Shown here in pieces: positions 7,592 through 16,267 of a stretch of DNA of 64,000 nucleotides. The DNA is from an uncultured Bacteroides sp. Lineage in GTDB: Bacteria > Bacteroidota > Bacteroidia > Bacteroidales > Bacteroidaceae. Made by a program: the position numbers and the translations under genes. The notes under the pieces are model-generated. The model saw only the letters and a program-made list of their open reading frames with translations. It was not told where the DNA came from and ran no database searches. How positions within the stretch are numbered: the first letter of the stretch is position 1; the number at the start of each line of letters is the position of its first letter. The stretch lies in NCBI GenBank assembly GCA_949288715.1, contig CASELH010000001.1, positions 46,202 through 110,201 on the forward strand, in the 5' to 3' direction.

Positions 7592-9766
7592 TTACAGCCC
7601 CACTATGTCCATTTCTTTTAAAAGGTGGGAAGCCCCTGCATATTTGTCTATTATAAATAAGGTATAACGGATGTCAACACACGCCGCCCGTTGGGAAGAC
7701 GGACGGAAAGCTATATCGCCGGTCAGGCCTTCATAATTGCGGTCGAATGCCGTCCCTATAAGTTCGCCACGTCCATTAAATACAGGACTGCCGGAGTTTC
7801 CTCCAGTATTATCTGTGTCAACAATGAAGCAAACAGGCATTTCACCATCCTTAGGGCGTGCATAATGCCCATAATCCTTGTCGCGATACAATTGTTTAAG
7901 CTTTTCGGGTACAACGAATTCCCAATTGTCCGGGTCTTCCTTTTCCATCACACCACGTAAGGTTGTGGCATATTCATTGACAATGCCGTCGGCAGGAGAA
8001 TAGGACGCCACCTTGCCATACGTTAAACGAAGGGTGCTGTTGGCATCTGGATAGATAAATTGGCCGTTTTCATGCTTCATGTCCATCATGCCTTTTACCC
8101 AAATCTTATGGGCTTTGTTGTAATCGCGGTTAGCATCGTGCATATCCAGGGCGGTTTTCAATAGCCCGTCAGTTACAGAATATTTGAATAGAACCAGCCA
8201 ATCATTGTTTATCTTGTATAAACTGGGCTTACGGATAAATTTGTCAAAGTTGGCTTGGTTACCAAAAATGGAATGCTCGAAGCATGCGTCAATAAACTTG
8301 TCCGTATCCCCCTTAAAACGTTTTTCTATAACTTGGAAGATAGCAATGCGTTGGTCTTGTGGAATATATTGGGTATACAACCGCATCATTTCTTTGCCAA
8401 CCAGCCGTTCCACTTCAGGGAAGGGGACAGAAGCAAAGTAGCGCTCGGCGACAGCCTTTAAGCTATCGGCCGCTTGGCGTATACGTTTCTTGTCTTTCGT
8501 CTTCAAGGCTGTGACCAATCCACTTGTATTGGGAATCTTTAAGAAATCCATGCCATTTACCATTGCTTCCTGAATAGCCTGTTGATGATATAAGGCAGGG
8601 CGGCGTTGTTTCACAATCCGCCGTATGGCATCAAATGCAGCTTGATAAGTGGTGTCACCCAATCGGCGTCCTCGTTCCAACAGCTGTTCTTGCTGCGCTA
8701 TCTTGGTGTCCAATACTTTCAATTTGACAAGTCCTTCGTTCATGCCCAAAGCATTTTTCCAATAGTTGGCGCTTGAGGCATATTTCGCGGCATAATGTAT
8801 GCGTACAGCATCTGAGTTGAGCATTTCTTTCATCAGAATCTTTTGACGGGCATCGCGCACATGGATGCGCATGAAGTTGGTAGTCTGCATGCGTTCTTCC
8901 ACTTCATCGCTTATCATATATCGCCAATTGCGTCCGGGAAATCCCATGACGAAGGCAAAGTCTCCTTCAGAATATCCTTGCAAGCTGATGCGCAAAGGGC
9001 GTTTTACGTGTAATGGCATGTTGGTAATGGAGTAGGGGGCAGGTTCTCCATTGGGCTTAGCGTAAATGCGGAATAACGAAAAATCGCCTGTGTGCCGGGG
9101 CCACATCCAGTTGTCTGTATCAGCGCCAAACTTGCCTATGCTGCTTGGCGGTGCGCCCACCATGCGTATATCAGTATAGGTAGTTTTAATGAACAGATAA
9201 TATTTGTTGCCTCCATAAAAAGCTTTCAGCTCAATGCTTTTGCCTTGAGGCAAGGCAATTCCTTCTACAAGGGCGAAGCGCTGTGCCACTGTCTTTAAAT
9301 AGCTTGGCGATAAGAAATTGGTGCCTTGCGGGTCGGGGTCTTTTGCTAATTGCTCCTGTACAAAGCCGGTGACATCAAGAATCTGGTCAATAATTGTAAC
9401 AGACAGTCCTTTACAAGGCAGTTCTTCCTGGCGCGTCATTGCCCAGAAGCCGTCTGTCAGATAGTCGTGTTCTACGGTAGAATGCTGTTGTATGTATGAA
9501 TACCCGCAATGGTGGTTGGTCAATACCAGTCCTTCACGTGAGATGATTTCGCCCGTACAACCGCCGCCAAAGTGCACTACCGCATCTTTAAGCGATACAC
9601 TATCGGGACTATAAACAGCATCAATAGGAATTTCAAGCCCCATTTCGCGCATCACAGCAGCATTTTGTTCTTTCAGGTCGGTAAGCATCCACATGCCTTC
9701 ATCCGCGTGTGCAGGTAGCAGGCAAGCGGTCGCCAAAAGAGTAAATATTAGTTTTTTCTTGTTCAT
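7592..9766 (-). CDS. S46-family dipeptidyl-peptidase, DPP11-like (Asp/Glu-specific type)
   Basis: Periplasmic serine exopeptidase releasing dipeptides from peptide N termini. The chosen start gives 724 residues with a signal peptide (MNKKKLIFTLLATACLLPAHA) cleaved near residue 21. The S46 catalytic triad is visible: His85 (TNHHCGY), Asp228 (TGDFS) and Ser658 (GGNSGSPV). The residue 18 positions after the serine is Arg676 (AFDRNYEG). In characterised S46 enzymes an arginine here (Arg673 of Porphyromonas DPP11) gives Asp/Glu preference at P1, whereas DPP7 has glycine, so acidic specificity is inferred. An in-frame ATG 14 codons upstream is rejected because it would put extra residues before a complete signal peptide. 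Its own promoter is at 9796-9826. Confidence 0.94.
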   Translation of the reverse strand: MNKKKLIFTLLATACLLPAHADEGMWMLTDLKEQNAAVMREMGLEIPIDAVYSPDSVSLKDAVVHFGGGCTGEIISREGLVLTNHHCGYSYIQQHSTVEHDYLTDGFWAMTRQEELPCKGLSVTIIDQILDVTGFVQEQLAKDPDPQGTNFLSPSYLKTVAQRFALVEGIALPQGKSIELKAFYGGNKYYLFIKTTYTDIRMVGAPPSSIGKFGADTDNWMWPRHTGDFSLFRIYAKPNGEPAPYSITNMPLHVKRPLRISLQGYSEGDFAFVMGFPGRNWRYMISDEVEERMQTTNFMRIHVRDARQKILMKEMLNSDAVRIHYAAKYASSANYWKNALGMNEGLVKLKVLDTKIAQQEQLLERGRRLGDTTYQAAFDAIRRIVKQRRPALYHQQAIQEAMVNGMDFLKIPNTSGLVTALKTKDKKRIRQAADSLKAVAERYFASVPFPEVERLVGKEMMRLYTQYIPQDQRIAIFQVIEKRFKGDTDKFIDACFEHSIFGNQANFDKFIRKPSLYKINNDWLVLFKYSVTDGLLKTALDMHDANRDYNKAHKIWVKGMMDMKHENGQFIYPDANSTLRLTYGKVASYSPADGIVNEYATTLRGVMEKEDPDNWEFVVPEKLKQLYRDKDYGHYARPKDGEMPVCFIVDTDNTGGNSGSPVFNGRGELIGTAFDRNYEGLTGDIAFRPSSQRAACVDIRYTLFIIDKYAGASHLLKEMDIVGL

Positions 9767-9795
9767 ATAGGTTTGGAATATTATATGTTTCCATG

Positions 9796-9826
9796 CAAAG
9801 GTAAACAAAATTCTTTTACTTGCAAA
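9796..9826 (-). promoter_or_regulatory. Promoter for the S46 peptidase gene
   Basis: On the minus strand, TTTG (9823-9826) and TACCTTTG (9796-9803) are spaced by 19 bp. The transcription start would fall about 25 bp before the ATG at 9766. Confidence 0.75.
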
Positions 9827-9832
9827 AAGAAG

Positions 9833-9868
9833 AATCCACCTACATTCAGAGATGAACGCAGGTGGATT
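9833..9868 (-). terminator. Terminator of the etfBA-acd operon
   Basis: Stem arms of 15 bp at 9833-9847 and 9854-9868 (two mismatches) with a 6-nt loop lie just downstream of the acyl-CoA dehydrogenase stop. On the minus strand the stem is followed by a T-rich run. Its T tract overlaps the -33 element of the next promoter. Confidence 0.75.
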
Positions 9869-9899
9869 TCTTTAGTTTATCAAGCAGCATTGCCTACTT

Positions 9900-11606
9900 T
9901 TACTTACGGTAGCAAGCAATGTCTTCTTTCCGGAAATTTTGGATAAAGGCATTGTGCTTCTCCACTTCAGCTTCGGCATAGTTGAGGTATACCTTGGCGG
10001 ATTGGGTGAATAATTCCGGCGCGCGGGTGGCATCTTGAATGATAAGGTGCGACATTACGCAATCGGCAGCCATTTCATACAGGCGGCGAGCCATCAGGTC
10101 GTGCAATTCCTGGTCGGCAGCTTCCTTCACCAGGTTGGTGCACGCTTCAAACTTGTCGGTCATAACTTTTACGCGCTCCAACAGGGGCTTCATCTCCTCC
10201 GAGCAAGGAACCTGTTCATAGTCGCGCAGGGTGGCCAAGTAAGCGCCGTTGGTGACATAGCGGATGGCTGCCACCGTTTGCAACTGTGTGGTGCCCTCGT
10301 AGATGCTCGTGATACGGGCGTCACGGTAGATGCGTTGGCAGGCATATTCCAACATAAAGCCGCTTCCGCCGTGCACCTGGATGCAGTCGTAAGCATTTTG
10401 GTTGGCATACTCGGAGTTCATACCCTTGGCCAGCGGGGTGAAGGCATCGGCCAGCTTGGCATATTTCTTTTGCTCTTGCCGCTCCTCAGGTGTCAGTTTA
10501 CGCTCGCGGGCAATGTCGTCCAATGCCTTGTAGATGTCCACATAGCGGGCCGTCTGATAGAGCAAGGCACGTCCGGCATCCAACTTGGCCTTAATGGTAG
10601 AAAGCATATCGTAAACCGCCGGGAACTCGATGATGGCTTTGCCAAACTGTTTGCGGTCTTTAGCATAGGCCAATGCTTCGTTATAGGCAGCTTGGCTCAA
10701 GCCAACGCTTTGTGCGGCGATGCCCAGGCGGGCACCGTTCATCAGAGCCATCACGTATTTGATAAGTCCCAGCTTGCGGTCGCCACACAGTTCGGCACGG
10801 GCGTTTTTGTAAACCAGCTCGCAGGTGGGTGAGCCGTGGATGCCCAGCTTATTTTCAATGCGGCGCACGTTTACCCCCCCATCACGCTTGTCGTAAATGA
10901 ACATGGAAAGGCCGCGGCCGTCACGTGTGCCTTCTTCCGAGCGAGCCAAGACGAGGTGCAGGTCGGCATCTCCGTTCGTAATGAAGCGTTTCACTCCGTT
11001 CAGCCTCCAGCACTGGTTGGCTTCGTCGTAGGTGGCTTTCAGCATCACGCTTTGCAGGTCGCTGCCGGCATCCGGTTCCGTCAAGTCCATGGACATGGTT
11101 TCGCCGGCACAAATGCGGGGAATGAAACGGCTGTGCTGGTCTTCGTTGCCGAATTCGTAGAGTGTCTCTATGCAATCTTGCAACGACCAGATGTTGCCAA
11201 ACCCGGCATCGGCAGCAGCTACAATCTCGGCGCACATAGTATAAGGCGTAATGGGGAAGTTCAATCCCCCGAAGCGCCTGGGCATAGTCATGCCGTTCAG
11301 CCCGGCCTTCACCATGGCGTCCAGGTTCTGCTTGGTGCCGCTGGCATATTCCACGCGCCCGTTGGCACAATGGGGGCCTTCCTCGTCCACGCCCTCTGCA
11401 TTGGGGGCAATGACCTGTCCGGTGATTTCACCGGTAATCTCCAGCACCTTGTCGTAAGAATCAATGGCATCCGCATAGTCCTGCGGAGCATAATCATATT
11501 GGTCTTTATCTCGGTATCCGCGTTCCTTAAGCTCGCAGATGCGTTCCATCATCGGGTTGTTCAGATGGTAGCGCAGTTCAGGTATCTCAGTGTAGAAATT
11601 ATCCAT
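9900..11606 (-). CDS. Acyl-CoA dehydrogenase family protein with C-terminal extension
   Basis: 568-residue FAD-dependent acyl-CoA dehydrogenase that would pass electrons to the ETF encoded just upstream. Family segments visible: flavin/substrate region MSMDLTEPDAGSDLQ, FITNGDADLHLVLAR, RKQFGKAI, IQVHGGSGFMLEY and the active-site region SIYEGTTQLQ with the usual Glu base. It is longer than the 380-residue core family because of a helical C-terminal extension after RYVTNGAYL. The start is 2 bp past the etfA stop, indicating tight coupling in an etfB-etfA-acd operon. The acyl substrate is not readable; saturation of an unsaturated acyl-CoA is as possible as oxidation in an anaerobe. Confidence 0.93.
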   Translation of the reverse strand: MDNFYTEIPELRYHLNNPMMERICELKERGYRDKDQYDYAPQDYADAIDSYDKVLEITGEITGQVIAPNAEGVDEEGPHCANGRVEYASGTKQNLDAMVKAGLNGMTMPRRFGGLNFPITPYTMCAEIVAAADAGFGNIWSLQDCIETLYEFGNEDQHSRFIPRICAGETMSMDLTEPDAGSDLQSVMLKATYDEANQCWRLNGVKRFITNGDADLHLVLARSEEGTRDGRGLSMFIYDKRDGGVNVRRIENKLGIHGSPTCELVYKNARAELCGDRKLGLIKYVMALMNGARLGIAAQSVGLSQAAYNEALAYAKDRKQFGKAIIEFPAVYDMLSTIKAKLDAGRALLYQTARYVDIYKALDDIARERKLTPEERQEQKKYAKLADAFTPLAKGMNSEYANQNAYDCIQVHGGSGFMLEYACQRIYRDARITSIYEGTTQLQTVAAIRYVTNGAYLATLRDYEQVPCSEEMKPLLERVKVMTDKFEACTNLVKEAADQELHDLMARRLYEMAADCVMSHLIIQDATRAPELFTQSAKVYLNYAEAEVEKHNAFIQNFRKEDIACYRK

Positions 11607-11608
11607 GG

Positions 11609-12628
11609 TTATTTGCTGTGGGATTTATAGTATTTTATCATCTTCGGAATCACTTCTTCAACGGTGCCGTTGATGACGTAATCCGCAATAGTGTTGATGG
11701 GGGCATTCTCATCGCTGTTGATGGAGATGATGATGCCGCTCTCCTGCATGCCGGCTATGTGCTGAATCTGTCCGCTGATGCCGCAAGCAATGTAGAGCTT
11801 GGGACGCACCGTAACGCCTGTCTGCCCTATCTGTCGGTCGTGGTCGGCAAAGCCTGCATCCACGGCGGCACGGCTGGCGCCTACCTCGGCGTGCAGCTCC
11901 TTAGCCAACTCGAACAGCATGTCGAAGCCTTCCTTCGAGCCCATGCCATAGCCGCCGGCCACGATGATGGGCGCGCCCTTCAGGTTGTGCTTGGCCTTTT
12001 CCACATGGCGGTCGATGACCTTCACCACATAATCTGTGTCATGCACATACTTGGCCACGTCGTGGTTGACAACCTCGCCTTGGTAGTTCTCGTCCAGAAT
12101 TTCCTTCTTCATCACGCCCTCGCGCACGGTGGCCATCTGCGGGCGGTGTTCGGGGTTGACAATGGTGGCCACGATGTTTCCGCCGAAGGCCGGACGAATC
12201 TGATAGAGCAGGTTCTCATACACCTTGCCTTCTTTCTTATCCTCATGGTTGCCTATTTCCAGAGCAGTGCAGTCAGCGGTCAGTCCGCTGGTCAGGGCGG
12301 AGGATACACGGGGGCCAAGGTCGCGGCCGATGACGGTGGCACCCATCAGGCAGATTTGCGGTTTTTCTTCCTTGAATAGGTTGATAAGGATGGACGAGTG
12401 GGGCAGGGAGGTGTAGGGGAACAAGCCCGGTGCGTCGAACACATGCAGCTTGTCCACACCGTAGGGCATCACTTGCTTTTCTATGCCTGCCAGGCCCGAT
12501 CCTGTGGCGATGGCTTCCAGCTGGCAGCCCAATTGGTTGGCCAGCTTGCGGCCCTTGGTCAGCAACTCCAGGCTGACGTCGGCAACGGTAGTGCCTTCTA
12601 TTTCGAGATATACAAATACGTTGTTCAT
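11609..12628 (-). CDS. etfA: Electron transfer flavoprotein alpha subunit
   Basis: 339-residue FixB/EtfA protein. The C-terminal FAD-binding domain is clear: GASRAAVDAGF, QIGQTGVTVRPKLYIACGIS, QHIAGMQESGIIISIN and DENAPINTIADYVI. It pairs with EtfB encoded upstream and probably accepts electrons from, or gives them to, the acyl-CoA dehydrogenase encoded 2 bp downstream. Sequence inspection does not settle whether this ETF is a simple carrier or an electron-bifurcating type. It is separated from etfB by an 88-bp gap holding a heptamer-array hairpin (12644-12712). Confidence 0.95.
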   Translation of the reverse strand: MNNVFVYLEIEGTTVADVSLELLTKGRKLANQLGCQLEAIATGSGLAGIEKQVMPYGVDKLHVFDAPGLFPYTSLPHSSILINLFKEEKPQICLMGATVIGRDLGPRVSSALTSGLTADCTALEIGNHEDKKEGKVYENLLYQIRPAFGGNIVATIVNPEHRPQMATVREGVMKKEILDENYQGEVVNHDVAKYVHDTDYVVKVIDRHVEKAKHNLKGAPIIVAGGYGMGSKEGFDMLFELAKELHAEVGASRAAVDAGFADHDRQIGQTGVTVRPKLYIACGISGQIQHIAGMQESGIIISINSDENAPINTIADYVINGTVEEVIPKMIKYYKSHSK

Positions 12629-12643
12629 GTTCTTTGAGTTAAG

Positions 12644-12712
12644 AGCTACGAGCTACAAGCTACGAGTAAGTGATTTCTACTACTTGTCGCTTGCAGCTAT
12701 CAACTTGTAGCT
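12644..12712. repeat. 7-nt-period array folded as an inverted repeat, between etfB and etfA
   Basis: Left arm: AGCTACG, AGCTACA, AGCTACG in tandem (12644-12664). The right arm read on the opposite strand is AGCTACA, AGTTGAT, AGCTGCA, AGCGACA, again a 7-nt period. AGCTACAAG (12651-12659) and CTTGTAGCT (12704-12712) pair perfectly. The hairpin lies inside an operon, so it could adjust etfA relative to etfB mRNA. Similar arrays lie at 30061-30150 and 32457-32541. Confidence 0.75.
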
Positions 12713-12716
12713 GAAT

Positions 12717-13610
12717 TTATCCGATGGTATGGTTTTCTAAGAGTTCTACAATCAGGCCTTCCACATCCTGGTCGCTTCCGGTCAGCGTTTTGCTTTCCTT
12801 GGCTTGGAAGGAGATGTTCTGTATGGTCTTCACCTTGGTGGGCGAACCGCTCAGACCACATTGTGCCAGGTCTGCATTGACATCGGCCGTGCTCCACTCC
12901 ACGATGTTCAAGTAAGGGCGCTGGTCATACATTTCAGCGTAGGGCAGGGCTGCACCATCCTTGGTGATGGCTGCCTTTTCTTGTGCACCAAGGGCACGTT
13001 TATACTTCTGCACCAGCTTGGCGTTGCGGGGACGACAGGGAGCCGCGCTACCGTTGACGGTGATGACCAGGGGCAGGGGAGCCTCTACGGTTTCCACACC
13101 GCCGTCGATGTGACGCTTGATGGTGATTTTCTTGCCGGCTTCGTCCACATTCAAGATTTCTTCGGCATAAGTCACCTGGGCCAGCCCCAGCTTCTCGGCC
13201 ACTTGCGGGCCTACTTGCGCCGTGTCTCCGTCGATGGCCTGGCGTCCGCCGATGATGATGTCGTATTCGCCAATCTGCCGTATGGCCGTAGCCAGGGCAT
13301 AGCTGGTGGCCAGTGTGTCGGCACCGGCAAAGGCGCGGTCGGTCAGCAGATAGCCGCCATCGGCACCGCGATACAGTCCTTCACGAATGATTTCGGCCGC
13401 GCGCCCCGGTCCCATGGTCAGCATGGTCACGGTAGAGCCCGGGTGTGTCTCCTTCAGCCGCAGGGCCTGCTCCAAGGCATTGAGGTCTTCGGGGTTGAAG
13501 ATGGCGGGTAGAGCCGCACGGTTGATTGTGCCGTCGGCCTTCATGGCATCTTTCCCGACGTTGCGTGTGTCGGGCACTTGTTTTGCCAATACTACGATTT
13601 TCAAACTCAT
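12717..13610 (-). CDS. etfB: Electron transfer flavoprotein beta subunit
   Basis: 297-residue FixA/EtfB protein. The start is set at MSLKIVVLAKQVPDTRNVG (ATG complementary to 13608-13610), as in the family; the frame is open further upstream but those residues have no family character. Visible features: the ETF beta core PEDLNALEQALRLKE, MGPGRAAEIIREGLYRGAD and IIGGRQAIDGDTAQVGPQVAEKLG, which form the nucleotide-binding region. First gene of the etfB-etfA-acd operon, with a promoter at 13695-13702. Confidence 0.95.
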   Translation of the reverse strand: MSLKIVVLAKQVPDTRNVGKDAMKADGTINRAALPAIFNPEDLNALEQALRLKETHPGSTVTMLTMGPGRAAEIIREGLYRGADGGYLLTDRAFAGADTLATSYALATAIRQIGEYDIIIGGRQAIDGDTAQVGPQVAEKLGLAQVTYAEEILNVDEAGKKITIKRHIDGGVETVEAPLPLVITVNGSAAPCRPRNAKLVQKYKRALGAQEKAAITKDGAALPYAEMYDQRPYLNIVEWSTADVNADLAQCGLSGSPTKVKTIQNISFQAKESKTLTGSDQDVEGLIVELLENHTIG

Positions 13611-13694
13611 GTTGTAATATTTAGAATTAGTATTAGTTTCTTTTTTCCTCCCATCCATGCGGAAGGTATATGTATTCATGTTATTATCAAGGTG

Positions 13695-13702
13695 CAAAGT
13701 TA
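13695..13702 (-). promoter_or_regulatory. -7 element for the etfBA-acd operon
   Basis: Minus-strand TAACTTTG matches TAnnTTTG and lies about 85 bp before the etfB ATG. No clear TTTG is seen at -33. Confidence 0.55.
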
Positions 13703-13799
13703 GAGAAAGAGTTTGGTTTGGCAAGCATTCGAGGCATTTTTTCAAACCGGATGCGTCCAACCAGTTTTTTAATCTGTAGCCGGACGGTGCCTCGCCCTG

Positions 13800-13873
13800 T
13801 TTGCTTCGCTTCTCATTCGTACCTCATTCGGTACTCATTCGCTCCTCGTTCGTTCCTATGGAAGCGAAGCAAA
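13800..13873. repeat. Four 11-bp tandem units inside a 13-bp inverted repeat
   Basis: Perfect 13-bp arms TTTGCTTCGCTTC (13800-13812) and GAAGCGAAGCAAA (13861-13873) enclose four 11-bp units: CATTCGTACCT, CATTCGGTACT, CATTCGCTCCT and CGTTCGTTCCT (13814-13857). The region is non-coding, and 11 bp is about one helical turn and half of the 22-bp period that follows. Confidence 0.8.
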
Positions 13874-13875
13874 AC

Positions 13876-13935
13876 CCTCGCAAAGGCGGTGCCTTCTCCT
13901 TGCAAAGGCGTTGCCTTGCCCAGGAAAAGGCAAAC
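13876..13935. repeat. 22-bp-period tandem array, locus 1
   Basis: Two 22-bp units start at 13876 (CCTCGCAAAGGCGGTGCC...) and 13898 (CCTTGCAAAGGCGTTGCC...), followed by a degenerate partial third. The array lies just upstream of the DUF3078 promoter. Related arrays occur near 28.0, 36.4, 44.0 and 49.9 kb. Confidence 0.8.
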
Positions 13936-13970
13936 TATGCGGCTTGGACGAAAAAGATGCAGGTAACAAT

Positions 13971-14001
13971 TTTGCAGCCTTACATATTTAATTTATTTTT
14001 G
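13971..14001 (+). promoter_or_regulatory. Promoter for the DUF3078 gene
   Basis: TTTG (13971-13974) and TATTTTTG (13994-14001) are spaced by 19 bp. Transcription would start about 20 bp before the ATG at 14029, supporting that start. Confidence 0.78.
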
Positions 14002-14028
14002 CAGGCGAAACATAAACATGGGGCTATT

Positions 14029-15654
14029 ATGAACATTTTGAAAACGGGAATGTGCCTGATGCTTGCCTTTTGCCTTGCCCGCCCTGCCGTGCAGGCGCAA
14101 GAGGTGACAGGCGGTGCGCTTGTGCCCGATACCTGCAGGCAGGACAGTGCTTTGATTACGGTGGAGGCAGTGGAGGCTGTGACCGACACGACGGCCGTGC
14201 CGGCAATGCCGGATTCGTTGGCTGCAAAGCCGGACACGCTGACCCTGCCAGACACACTTGCCCGGGCAACACAGGTGGCCAAGACCGACACTGTGCCCAG
14301 GAAAAAGAGCAAGGCCAAGCGGCGTCCCAAGCTCGACGATTTCTTTAAGGATTATTGGATATTGAAGTTACGCCCGACGGGGATGCATACCTTTGCCATG
14401 GATACGGTTTCGCTGCTGTATGAAAAATATATCGGTGTTCTGGACTACTTGAATGACCCCTCTACACCGGAGCGCTACATTGCTTGCAACCCCGATTATT
14501 ACCGCCTGTTCATGCCCTTGACCTATTATTATTCGCCGATAGAGAGGGTTTCGAAGATAGATTGGAAATTTCAACCTTTTGCCGCCTCCCCGGCTCTGGA
14601 CAAGAGCCTGCTGCCCATCGACACATTGGCCTTCACTGCGAAGGAGCGGATTAAAGAGCGGGTGGACCGTGCCCTGCTGGAGGCCTACGTCAACTATCCC
14701 CAATTGGTGGTGCGCACTGAAGACGAGATAAACAGTACCCCCATGTTCAAAGACGACATCAGGAGAGAGGCCTCTTCCAAAAAACGTTCGGTGATAAAAC
14801 TTTTCGCCTCCGACCCCGCAGAGCAGGTGCAAAGCGAGTCGAAGGGCATCGTTATCCGCAAGCCCAACTGGTGGACAACGGGCGGAAACGGCTCGTTGCA
14901 GTTCACGCAAAACCATTTTTCGGATAACTGGTATAAGGGCGGGCAAAGCACTCACTCCCTGCTGGCAGGCCTACAGCTGAAGGCCAACTACAACGACCGC
15001 GAGAAAATACAGTGGGAGAACTTGGTGGACGCCAAGCTGGGCTTCGTGTCATCGCCCTCGGACACTGTGCACAACTATCTGATAAACAACGACCAACTCC
15101 GACTTTACAGCAAGCTGGGCATACAGGCCATCTCCAAGTGGTACTACACCATCTCCACAGAAGTGAAGACACAGTTCTGCCCGGCCTACGATGCCAATAG
15201 CGAGGTGATGAAGGCCGCCTTCCTGGCTCCCCTCGACTGGTCGACAAGTCTTGGTATGGACTACAAGCTGTCCAAAACGAAGATAAACCTCTCTGTCTTC
15301 GTAGCGCCCTTGACCTACACCATGCGCTATGTGGGCAATGAGAACGTCAATGAGACGAGCTATGGTCTGGAAGAAGGCAAACGGGTGAAGCACGACTTCG
15401 GCTCGCAGGTGCAAACCAACTTGACGTGGACACCTACCTCTTTCGTGAAGCTGACTTCCCGCCTGGATTACCTCACCAGCTACAAATGGGTGCGTGTGGA
15501 GTGGGAGAATACCATCGACTTCCTGCTGAACCGTTACCTTTCCGCCAAGCTGTATGTGTACGGGCGGTTTGACGATGGCAACAAGCCCACCGTGGGCAAT
15601 AGCTATTTCCAGGTGAACGAGACGTTAGGCTTTGGCCTGAACTATGCCTGGTAG
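14029..15654 (+). CDS. Outer-membrane-type DUF3078 protein
   Basis: 541 residues starting MNILKTGMCLMLAFCLARP with a signal peptide ending VQAQ. A low-complexity Pro/Thr/Ala/Asp-rich stretch is followed by the DUF3078-like C-terminal region, recognisable by NHFSDNWYKGGQSTHSL, repeated amphipathic beta-strand segments, and a terminal aromatic-ended strand (GFGLNYAW), all consistent with a beta-barrel or outer-membrane-associated protein. Family assignment is from motif recall. Monocistronic between its promoter (13971-14001) and the rnf promoter. Upstream DNA is densely repetitive. Function unknown. Confidence 0.85.
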   Translation: MNILKTGMCLMLAFCLARPAVQAQEVTGGALVPDTCRQDSALITVEAVEAVTDTTAVPAMPDSLAAKPDTLTLPDTLARATQVAKTDTVPRKKSKAKRRPKLDDFFKDYWILKLRPTGMHTFAMDTVSLLYEKYIGVLDYLNDPSTPERYIACNPDYYRLFMPLTYYYSPIERVSKIDWKFQPFAASPALDKSLLPIDTLAFTAKERIKERVDRALLEAYVNYPQLVVRTEDEINSTPMFKDDIRREASSKKRSVIKLFASDPAEQVQSESKGIVIRKPNWWTTGGNGSLQFTQNHFSDNWYKGGQSTHSLLAGLQLKANYNDREKIQWENLVDAKLGFVSSPSDTVHNYLINNDQLRLYSKLGIQAISKWYYTISTEVKTQFCPAYDANSEVMKAAFLAPLDWSTSLGMDYKLSKTKINLSVFVAPLTYTMRYVGNENVNETSYGLEEGKRVKHDFGSQVQTNLTWTPTSFVKLTSRLDYLTSYKWVRVEWENTIDFLLNRYLSAKLYVYGRFDDGNKPTVGNSYFQVNETLGFGLNYAW

Positions 15655-15739
15655 CCCATTTTTCTGCCTTAAATAGGAAAAAGCATGCAGGTAGATGTAG
15701 AAAAATCTTCCGGATGACTTGTAGTTCATAAATTATGCT

Positions 15740-15747
15740 TAAATTTG
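15740..15747 (+). promoter_or_regulatory. -7 element for the rseC-rnf operon
   Basis: TAAATTTG matches TAnnTTTG, 27 bp before the rseC start. The -33 region has only a partial TTTG (CTTG). Confidence 0.55.
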
Positions 15748-15774
15748 CCGCGATTGTAATGTTCACTTTGCAAA

Positions 15775-16194
15775 ATGGCAAATACAATAAAACACTTAGG
15801 TATCGTGGAAAGCATCGAAGACCATCATATACAGGTGCGGATAGTGCAGACTTCGGCATGTGCCTCATGCAGCATCAAGGGGCACTGCACTTCGGCCGAC
15901 GTAAAAGAAAAGCTTATCGACATAGCCGCTGCCGACACTTCTTCCTACCGGCAGGGCGATCACGTATGGGTAGTTGGCTCTCTCTCTATGGGCGGAATGG
16001 CTGTATTGCTGGCCTTTATCATTCCCTTTTTCATCGTGGTGGTTTCACTATTCGTTTTCATGGCTTTATGGGGCAATGAGTTGTATGCAGCGCTTGGAGC
16101 GCTGGTGCTGCTTATACCATATTATTATATACTGAGGTTGAACGGCAGGTGGCTGGGAAGGAAATTCTCCTTCTCCATCCAACCCATGGAGTAG
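15775..16194 (+). CDS. rseC: RseC/MucC-family protein (SoxR-reducing system)
   Basis: 139-residue integral membrane protein. The N-terminal soluble part carries a cysteine cluster (SACASCSIKGHC, pattern CxxCxxxxxC) and a beta-rich region. Two transmembrane helices follow (about residues 74-95 and 102-118). In other bacteria RseC is encoded with Rnf and contributes to reduction of SoxR. Here it precedes rnfB by 73 bp and is probably the first gene of the rnf operon. Confidence 0.93.
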   Translation: MANTIKHLGIVESIEDHHIQVRIVQTSACASCSIKGHCTSADVKEKLIDIAAADTSSYRQGDHVWVVGSLSMGGMAVLLAFIIPFFIVVVSLFVFMALWGNELYAALGALVLLIPYYYILRLNGRWLGRKFSFSIQPME

Positions 16195-16267
16195 CCCCCG
16201 AGAGTATAGAGCCGGATGGCTGAGTAATTCTATCAAAAACAATAATAATCAATAACACATTAGTTTT

